NCBI GenBank assembly: GCA_937880335.1
Contig: CALFLJ010000226.1
Coordinates: 1-5,142 of the forward strand
Direction of reading: 5' to 3'
DNA: 5,142 nucleotides
Source: an uncultured Succinatimonas sp.
Lineage (GTDB): Bacteria > Pseudomonadota > Gammaproteobacteria > Enterobacterales > Succinivibrionaceae
The position numbers and the translations under genes were made by a program. Positions 1-5,142 of this stretch are shown here, piece after piece; positions within the stretch are counted from its first letter, which is position 1; each line of letters begins with the position of its first letter. Below the pieces are notes generated by a model, which was not told the DNA's origin, searched no databases, and saw only the letters and a program-made list of their open reading frames with translations.

Positions 1-13
1 TTAATAAAAATCC

Positions 14-33
14 TAAATCATTTACATGATTTA
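14..33. repeat. perfect inverted repeat, 8-base arms, 4-base loop
   Basis: TAAATCAT (14-21) is the exact reverse complement of ATGATTTA (26-33), separated by TTAC. The arms are nearly all A/T, so an RNA hairpin would be weak, and no T tract follows to make it a terminator. It could be a protein-binding site or chance in AT-rich DNA. It lies about 70 bases upstream of the likely -10 box of hsdR. Confidence 0.45.
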
Positions 34-94
34 TGGCTTGTTTAGTAAATTTACCTTTATTTATATGATGCCCGCAAAAGAATTTAGAATAGTT

Positions 95-113
95 TTTAGC
101 TATAATAGCTAAA
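95..113. repeat. perfect inverted repeat centred on the -10 box, possible operator
   Basis: TTTAGCTA (95-102) and TAGCTAAA (106-113) are exact reverse complements separated by TAA. The symmetry extends to the outer AGTT and AACT if a two-base T insertion in the left arm is allowed. The repeat covers the TATAAT hexamer at 101-106 and the expected transcription start. A dimeric repressor bound here would block RNA polymerase, which is the usual geometry of an operator. No regulator gene is visible in the window, so the role is inferred from position and symmetry only. Confidence 0.4.
101..106 (+). promoter_or_regulatory. candidate -10 box of the hsd operon promoter
   Basis: TATAAT matches the sigma-70 -10 consensus exactly and lies 34 bases before the hsdR start codon. 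This would give a short leader of about 28 bases. No good -35 hexamer exists at 16-18 bases upstream (AAGAAT at 78-83 is a poor match), and there is no extended TGn element. If real, the promoter is weak or activator-dependent. AT-rich DNA makes such hexamers common by chance. The case here rests on the exact match, the right distance from hsdR and the surrounding inverted repeat. Confidence 0.45.
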
Positions 114-140
114 CTAGTTCTCTTTTACGGTAACAGTTTT

Positions 141-3100
141 ATGACAAGTCATAATTTTGAATTCTTAAAAGATAAATTCCCGTCTCTTGCTCTAACAGGT
201 TTAAAAGCCGAAGAATATGTTTTCTCTGACTCAAATGCATCTCTTATAAAATCAGGCATGCTATGCGAGAACATAGTTAATCAAATCTATTCTATAAACC
301 ATTTACCTGAACCATCAAAAGAAGATAATAACTTTGCCTACAGAACAAGAAAACTCTTAAAAAACGGGTTCATATCAAAAGATCAAAAAATTGTTATAGA
401 CAAAATACGACAAATGCGCAATCAAGCAGCGCATGAAGGCTTTTCATCTGAAGCTGTCGCTAAAGTAATATTGAATGCAACTTTTGGCATTTCCCAATGG
501 TTTATGATGGTTTATGGCGATCAAAACTATAAACCTAAAAATTTTGTATTACCTGACAATAAAAATACAAACTTAGAAACAAATACACAATTACAGAGTA
601 AAAACTCTCCTAAAGAAAATCTAAAAACAGAAAATGATTTAAAAGTTAATGCAGAGATAAAAAAGCTTAGCGATAATGAGATAAAGACAGCCAAGGCAAC
701 AAAAGCGCCTGATCCTGAAGTTATTAGAAAAAAATCAATAAAAGCTCAAAATCAAATGCCTAAAAACGAGGCGGAAACTCGTATCTTAATTGATGAGCAA
801 TTAAGATCCTTAGGCTGGGAAGCTGACACTGATACAATAAAATATTCTAAGGGTATAAGACCTAAAAAAGGTCATAATATGGCTATAGCTGAATGGCCTA
901 CAAAACCTGTTACCTCTCAAAATAAAAGAAACTGTTATGCAGATTACGCCTTATTTATAGGAGAGAAGCTTTATGCTTTTATAGAAGCAAAAGCTTGCTA
1001 TAAAGATATTGCTGCTGTAATTGATAATCAATGTAAAGACTATTCATCAAATGTAAGGGATGAAGACTCTGAATATATTATAAGCACCTATGGTAAATAC
1101 CAGGTACCTTTTACTTTTGCCACCAATGGACGTCCCTATTTAGAGGAATATAAACAAAAATCAGGAATTTGGTTTTTAGATTTCAGGGCAGTAAATAATG
1201 CTCCACAAGCTTTAAAGGGATGGATGAGTCCAAATGGTCTTGAAGAGCTGTTAAATATAAAGCCTGATCCAAACTTTCAGCGCTTACAACAAGAACCTTA
1301 TGATGTACTAATAAATCCTCGTGGATTAAATTTAAGATATTACCAAGTAGAGGCCATAAAAGCTGTAGAGGAGTGTATAAAGCAAGGTCAAGATAAGATC
1401 TTACTTGCCATGGCTACAGGTACAGGTAAAACTAGAACAATATTGGGTCTTATTTATAGAATGCTTAAAACTAATACTTTTAAGCGTATTCTTTATTTAG
1501 TTGATAGAAACTCATTAGGTAAACAGACTCTTGATGTATTCAATGAAGTTGAACTTGAATCTTTTCTCCCTTTAGGAAAAATATATAACATAAATAAGCT
1601 TACAGATCTCAAAATAGAGAAAAGCACAAAAGTACAAATTGCCACTGTGCAAAGTATGGTCAAACGCATACTTTACACTAGCGCATCAGATTATGACAAA
1701 CAAGATAATAATACATTCATACCTGGAGTTAATGACTTTGATCTAATTATTATTGATGAGGCCCACCGAGGATATATTCTTGATAAAGAAATGACTGAAG
1801 ATGAGGCAATGTACAGCAATCAGCTTGATTACCAAAGTAAATATCGTCAAGTTATAGATTACTTTAAAGCTACAAAAGTAGCCCTTACCGCTACACCTGC
1901 TTTACAAACTGTAAAAATATTTGGCAATCCTGTATACAACTATTCTTATAGAAAAGCTGTATTAGATGGTAACCTTGTCGACTTTGATGCTCCTCATATT
2001 ATAAAGACCAAGTTTAATACCCTCGGTATAACCTATGATAAAGGCGATGAAATAAAATATCTTGATAAAGAAACATCTGAGATAAAAACCTTTACCTTAG
2101 ATGATGAAATAAACTTTGATGCTGAAAGCTTAAATCGTGATGTAATTACATCAAGCTTTAATCGTACAGTTCTAGAGGAAATAGCTAAAGATATTGATCC
2201 CTCAACTCCAGATATTAGTGGAAAAACTTTAATCTATGCTGTAAATGACACACATGCAGACTTGATTGTCTCTATATTAAAAGATATCTACACCCAACAA
2301 GGTATTGATAATGATGCCATTATGAAAATCACAGGTGCAAGTGAGGATGGCAATCGTGACAAAATACAAGAGTGCATCAACAAATTCAAAAATGAGCGTT
2401 ATCCTAGCATTGTTGTAACAGTTGATCTGCTAACTACAGGTATTGATATACCGTCAATTACAAAATTAGTGTTTCTACGCTGTGTAAAATCAAGAATACT
2501 TTACGAACAGATGTTAGGACGCGCAACCCGTTTATGTCCTGACTTAAATAAAGATCATTTTGAAATCTATGATACAGTAGGAATTACAGATAAACTTGCA
2601 GACTTCACAACCATGAAGCCTGTTGTAGCCTTACCAAAAGAAAAATTTTCCAATTTATTTTCTGAAATTAAGACATGCTCAGATGATAAAAAGCTAAAAT
2701 TCTTTGTTGAAAAAATCGTAGGAAAACTGCAAAGAAAAATTAAAAGCATGGATGATCATGCTAAAGAAAACTTTAAGACTTTATCTAATGGACTAAGTCC
2801 TCAACAATTTATCGATAAAATAAAAGGACAAAAAGATCTAAAAGATACTCAAAACGTTATTGTAGAAAACGAAGAGCTCTTTAATAAGATTGATAGTCTT
2901 AAAAATAAGAGTGAAAACATTGTCATAATCTCAAACAAAAATGATTCCCTACAAGAACATATCAGAGCTTATGGCGAGCAAAACAAAACAGCTGAGGATT
3001 ATCTTGAGGAGTTTAATCTCTATATAAAAGAGAATAAAGATAAAATAGACTTGCTAAACTTAGTCTGTACTAGACCTTCTAACCTTACAAGAAAAACACT

Positions 3101-3518
3101 GCGTGATCTTATAAGTAAAATTGAAATTGATGGATTTACTAAACAGCAACTTGTAAGTGCGGTTAAAACTGTATCTAAAAGTAATGCAGATTTAAGCTTA
3201 GATCTAACAACTATTATAAGAAACATAGCCTTAGATGAACCTTTAGAAGACCACAAAGAAAAAATTGAAAGGGCCTTTAAAAAACTTATACAATCCCACT
3301 CTTTCTCTAATATCGAGCTTAACTGGCTGAAAAAATTTAAAGAATACCTAAAAAATGATGAGGAGACTGTCTTAACATTAACGGTTTTAGATGAGGATTC
3401 TCGCTTTAAAAAATCAGGCGGTTCTAAGCGCATTGATAACTACTTTAACAATAAGCTTGATGCTTATATAAAAGAACTTAACGATTATATTTATAACCTA
3501 AACGGAATTAGTATTTAA
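141..3518 (+). CDS. hsdR: Type I restriction enzyme R subunit (HsdR, EcoKI-like)
   Basis: Restriction and motor subunit of a Type I restriction-modification complex. With HsdM and HsdS it pulls in unmethylated DNA using ATP and cuts far from the recognition site. Domains in order: a DUF4145-like helical N-terminus (about 1-135) with RNQAAH at 93-98; a Lys/Asn/Glu-rich linker (about 138-208); a PD-(D/E)xK nuclease with D268, E282 and K284, then Q297 and Y301 fitting the QxxxY motif; a superfamily 2 translocase with Walker A ATGTGKT (425-431), DEAH (539-542), TATPA (583-587), motif V around 759-771 and QMLGRATR (790-797); and a C-terminal complex-binding region ending in a conserved helix (about 1088-1120). 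The 1125-residue length is close to EcoKI HsdR (about 1170), the linker being shorter. ATG 141 is the only start after the in-frame stop at 90-92, and its NFEFLK at 5-10 matches EcoKI. The ribosome binding site is weak (GGTA at 129-132). No motif is missing, so it is probably active. Confidence 0.97.
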   Translation: MTSHNFEFLKDKFPSLALTGLKAEEYVFSDSNASLIKSGMLCENIVNQIYSINHLPEPSKEDNNFAYRTRKLLKNGFISKDQKIVIDKIRQMRNQAAHEGFSSEAVAKVILNATFGISQWFMMVYGDQNYKPKNFVLPDNKNTNLETNTQLQSKNSPKENLKTENDLKVNAEIKKLSDNEIKTAKATKAPDPEVIRKKSIKAQNQMPKNEAETRILIDEQLRSLGWEADTDTIKYSKGIRPKKGHNMAIAEWPTKPVTSQNKRNCYADYALFIGEKLYAFIEAKACYKDIAAVIDNQCKDYSSNVRDEDSEYIISTYGKYQVPFTFATNGRPYLEEYKQKSGIWFLDFRAVNNAPQALKGWMSPNGLEELLNIKPDPNFQRLQQEPYDVLINPRGLNLRYYQVEAIKAVEECIKQGQDKILLAMATGTGKTRTILGLIYRMLKTNTFKRILYLVDRNSLGKQTLDVFNEVELESFLPLGKIYNINKLTDLKIEKSTKVQIATVQSMVKRILYTSASDYDKQDNNTFIPGVNDFDLIIIDEAHRGYILDKEMTEDEAMYSNQLDYQSKYRQVIDYFKATKVALTATPALQTVKIFGNPVYNYSYRKAVLDGNLVDFDAPHIIKTKFNTLGITYDKGDEIKYLDKETSEIKTFTLDDEINFDAESLNRDVITSSFNRTVLEEIAKDIDPSTPDISGKTLIYAVNDTHADLIVSILKDIYTQQGIDNDAIMKITGASEDGNRDKIQECINKFKNERYPSIVVTVDLLTTGIDIPSITKLVFLRCVKSRILYEQMLGRATRLCPDLNKDHFEIYDTVGITDKLADFTTMKPVVALPKEKFSNLFSEIKTCSDDKKLKFFVEKIVGKLQRKIKSMDDHAKENFKTLSNGLSPQQFIDKIKGQKDLKDTQNVIVENEELFNKIDSLKNKSENIVIISNKNDSLQEHIRAYGEQNKTAEDYLEEFNLYIKENKDKIDLLNLVCTRPSNLTRKTLRDLISKIEIDGFTKQQLVSAVKTVSKSNADLSLDLTTIIRNIALDEPLEDHKEKIERAFKKLIQSHSFSNIELNWLKKFKEYLKNDEETVLTLTVLDEDSRFKKSGGSKRIDNYFNNKLDAYIKELNDYIYNLNGISI

Positions 3519-4966
3519 TGAAAACCGCAGAAATTGTACAAAAACTCTGGAATCTCTGTAATGTTCTTAGAGACGACGGTATTACCTATCAGGATTATGT
3601 TACTGAGCTTACATATATTCTCTTTTTAAAAATGGCCCAGGAGACAGGATCTGAGGACAAAATTCCCCAAGGCTATAGATGGGAAAATCTCTTAGATAAA
3701 AGCGGTATTGAATTAAAAAACTTCTATGCAAATCTTTTAGAAACATTAGGTGGCAGAAATCAAGATAAATTAGAAGCTGAACATATATATATCCCATCTG
3801 AGCTTTTAGATATTTACAGAGGCGCTAACTCAAAAATAGATGAGCCTAAAAATCTTGAAAAGATCATAAAAGATATAAATGAACTTGATTGGTTCTCTGC
3901 AAAAGAAGAAGGCTTAGGTGATTTATACGAAGGCCTTTTGGAAAAGAATGCTAATGAGAAAAAATCTGGAGCTGGTCAATACTTTACCCCTCGCCCTCTT
4001 ATTAACGTTATGACAAAGCTTGTAAAACCACAGGCAGGTGAGAGATGTAATGATCCTGCTTGCGGAACCTTTGGTTTTATGATTGCAGCTCATCAGTATG
4101 TAAAAAATAATACTAATGACTTTTTTGATCTTGATTCAGATCTTGCCGAATTTGAGGAAAAAGAGGCTTTCACAGGATGTGAGCTTGTACCTGAAACGCA
4201 CAGACTAGCCCTAATGAACGCCATGCTTCATGACATCAATAGCAAGATTACTCGTGGCGATACCCTCTCAAGTATTGGCGAAAACTTTAAGAACTTCGAT
4301 GTAGTTTTAACCAATCCACCTTTTGGAACTAAGAAAGGTGGAGAAAGAGCTTCACGCTCTGACTTATCTTTTATGACAAGTAATAAACAGTTAAATTTTC
4401 TACAGCATATCTATAAAAGTTTAAAAGCAGACGGCAAAGCTCGCGCTGCTGTTGTGTTGCCTGACAATGTTTTATTTGCTGATCATGATGGTGAAAATAT
4501 TCGTGTTGATCTTATGGACAAATGCAATGTACACACCATTTTGAGATTACCAGCCGGCATTTTCTATGCTAAAGGTGTTCAAACTAACGTAATTTTCTTT
4601 ACCCGTGGCAAAGAAGATAAAAACAATACAAAAGAAGTTTGGTTCTATGACTTAAGAACTAATATGCGCACATTTGGGGTTAAAACACCTTTAACAGAGG
4701 ATGATTTTTCAGATTTTATTAAAGCCTACACTGCAGATGACCGCCGTAAAGTTGAAGATCCAAGATTTTCTGTATATTCCCGAGAGGAAATTGCAGAGAA
4801 AGGAAATACTCTTGATTTGGGCTTAATGAAGGAAGATACCTTAAAAGAACTCTCATTATCTGAAATTATAGAAGAAAGTGAGAATCTACTCTCTGAATTT
4901 AAAGATACTATGCTATCACTTGAAGAAATCGTCTCTGAATTAAAGGAGCTTCAATCTAATGATTAA
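3518..4966 (+). CDS. hsdM: Type I DNA methyltransferase M subunit (HsdM), N6-adenine
   Basis: Modification subunit. Two copies with one HsdS form the methyltransferase that transfers a methyl group from S-adenosylmethionine to N6 of adenine in the host's own sites, and the same trimer is the core to which HsdR binds. Visible parts: the helical HsdM N-terminal domain (about 5-130); GQYFTPRPL at 153-161, typical of Type I M subunits; the cofactor-binding motif I DPACGTFGF at 179-187; the catalytic NPPF at 266-269; conserved SNKQLNFLQH (288-297) and the PAGIFYAKGVQTNV block (345-358), both close to EcoKI HsdM. The tail (about 435-482) is rich in Glu, Leu and Lys and looks coiled-coil, as expected for contact with HsdS. 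The length of 482 residues is somewhat shorter than EcoKI (529) but normal for the family. The start overlaps the hsdR stop by one base (TAATG), pointing to translational coupling; only a weak GGAA lies upstream (3504-3507). Motif I has Phe where Gly or Ala is usual. Confidence 0.97.
   Translation: MKTAEIVQKLWNLCNVLRDDGITYQDYVTELTYILFLKMAQETGSEDKIPQGYRWENLLDKSGIELKNFYANLLETLGGRNQDKLEAEHIYIPSELLDIYRGANSKIDEPKNLEKIIKDINELDWFSAKEEGLGDLYEGLLEKNANEKKSGAGQYFTPRPLINVMTKLVKPQAGERCNDPACGTFGFMIAAHQYVKNNTNDFFDLDSDLAEFEEKEAFTGCELVPETHRLALMNAMLHDINSKITRGDTLSSIGENFKNFDVVLTNPPFGTKKGGERASRSDLSFMTSNKQLNFLQHIYKSLKADGKARAAVVLPDNVLFADHDGENIRVDLMDKCNVHTILRLPAGIFYAKGVQTNVIFFTRGKEDKNNTKEVWFYDLRTNMRTFGVKTPLTEDDFSDFIKAYTADDRRKVEDPRFSVYSREEIAEKGNTLDLGLMKEDTLKELSLSEIIEESENLLSEFKDTMLSLEEIVSELKELQSND
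4943..4948 (+). promoter_or_regulatory. ribosome binding site of hsdS
   Basis: AAGGAG lies 10 bases before the ATG at 4959, inside the last codons of hsdM. It is the only strong Shine-Dalgarno sequence among the three gene starts and decides the hsdS start, which lies within hsdM. Confidence 0.75.
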
Positions 4967-5142
4967 CTTAGAAAAGCTTAAAAACTTAAGAGAGCAAATA
5001 TTAGATCTTGCTATAAGAGGCAAACTTGTTGAACAGTTACCTGAAGATGGAACTGCAGAAGAACTATTTTCTCAAATTCAAGAGGAGAAGCTTAAGCTTA
5101 TATCAGAGGGCAAGCTTAAAAAAGAAAAGCCTTTACCTGAGA
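4959..5142 (+). CDS. hsdS: Type I specificity subunit (HsdS), N-terminal part, cut by window edge
   Basis: Specificity subunit that recognises the bipartite DNA target and holds the two HsdM copies. Only the first 61 residues are present; the frame is still open at the right edge. The visible part starts MINLEKLKNLREQILDLAI and contains ILDLAIRGKLV (14-24), a run AEELFSQIQEEKLKLISEGK (33-52), then KKEKPLP. This is the conserved helical segment of S subunits, which EcoKI carries between and after its two recognition domains. Here it comes first, an order seen in many S subunits. No target recognition domain is in view, so the methylated sequence cannot be inferred. The ATG overlaps the end of hsdM by 8 bases (ATGATTAA) in the +1 frame relative to hsdM and has a good AAGGAG upstream, so it should be translated in coupling with hsdM. 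Whether the gene is complete, followed by extra hsdS copies or by a recombinase cannot be seen. Confidence 0.93.
   Translation, partial: MINLEKLKNLREQILDLAIRGKLVEQLPEDGTAEELFSQIQEEKLKLISEGKLKKEKPLPE

Larger units (their letters stand above)
1..140. other. upstream region of the hsd operon, no convincing gene
   Basis: This stretch before hsdR is AT-rich. On the plus strand the only small frame is a 28-codon ATG frame (26-112), with no family resemblance and no ribosome binding site. On the minus strand one frame stays open from a stop at 125-127 to the left edge, without ATG, GTG or TTG. It could be the remnant of a neighbouring gene, but this is unproven. The stretch also holds two perfect inverted repeats (14-33 and 95-113), a 10-base palindrome GTAAATTTAC (45-54) and a TATAAT box. 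No GC-rich hairpin followed by a T tract, as expected of a terminator, was seen. Confidence 0.6.

Noticed and set aside
14..33. Inverted repeat considered as a transcription terminator
   Set aside because: The arms are almost entirely A/T and no T tract follows on either strand, so it would not make an intrinsic terminator.
26..112. A 28-codon plus-strand frame upstream of hsdR, considered as a leader peptide
   Set aside because: It starts well upstream of the likely transcription start, has no ribosome binding site and no attenuator-like hairpin follows it.
728..734. Run of seven A bases considered as a phase-variation tract
   Set aside because: It is short and common in DNA this AT-rich, the frame is intact, and no longer homopolymer or tandem repeat tract is present in the window.
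2567..2749. A 60-codon open frame on the minus strand
   Set aside because: It overlaps well-supported hsdR coding sequence, has no ribosome binding site or recognisable motif, and is a shadow frame.
3020..3433. A 137-codon open frame on the minus strand
   Set aside because: It lies wholly inside the C-terminal part of hsdR, whose plus-strand translation matches the family. The minus frame is a low-complexity Ser/Leu-rich shadow.
3609..3797. A 62-codon open frame on the minus strand
   Set aside because: It is antisense to the conserved N-terminal domain of hsdM, with composition typical of a shadow frame.
1..5142. CRISPR arrays, tRNA or rRNA genes, insertion sequences
   Set aside because: No regularly spaced repeats, cloverleaf or rRNA-like sequence, or transposase motifs with terminal inverted repeats were seen; nearly the whole window is hsd coding sequence.

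Overview
The window is the front three-quarters of a Type I restriction-modification operon on the plus strand, in the order hsdR, hsdM, hsdS. The DNA is AT-rich (about one third G+C by eye), with heavy use of ATA for Ile and AGA for Arg. Both complete proteins match the enterobacterial EcoKI (Type IA) subunits closely in the conserved blocks I can recall. That suggests an AT-rich bacterium, perhaps a gut-associated gammaproteobacterium, but no taxonomic marker is present and the species cannot be named. Such operons move between hosts, so composition is weak evidence.

Layout: positions 1-140 are an AT-rich upstream stretch with no convincing gene. It holds a TATAAT box inside a perfect inverted repeat (95-113), a second 8+4+8 inverted repeat (14-33), and an open minus-strand frame without a start codon. 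hsdR (141-3518) encodes the 1125-residue restriction and translocation subunit. hsdM (3518-4966) encodes the 482-residue N6-adenine methyltransferase and shares one base with hsdR (TAATG). hsdS starts at 4959, inside the end of hsdM with an 8-base overlap, and runs off the right edge after 61 codons, before its first target recognition domain.

The genes should work as one machine. HsdS reads a bipartite DNA site, HsdM with HsdS methylates adenine in it, and HsdR joins to translocate DNA and cut away from unmethylated sites. All catalytic motifs I looked for in HsdR and HsdM are intact, so the system looks functional as far as it can be seen. The target sequence cannot be predicted because the recognition domains lie outside the window.

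The system itself is a known class and I found no new one. The points most worth a second look are an exact HEPN-type RNxxxH motif in the DUF4145-like N-terminus of HsdR, the tight coupling of hsdR to hsdM with no obvious separate modification promoter, and a marked excess of AAGCTT.
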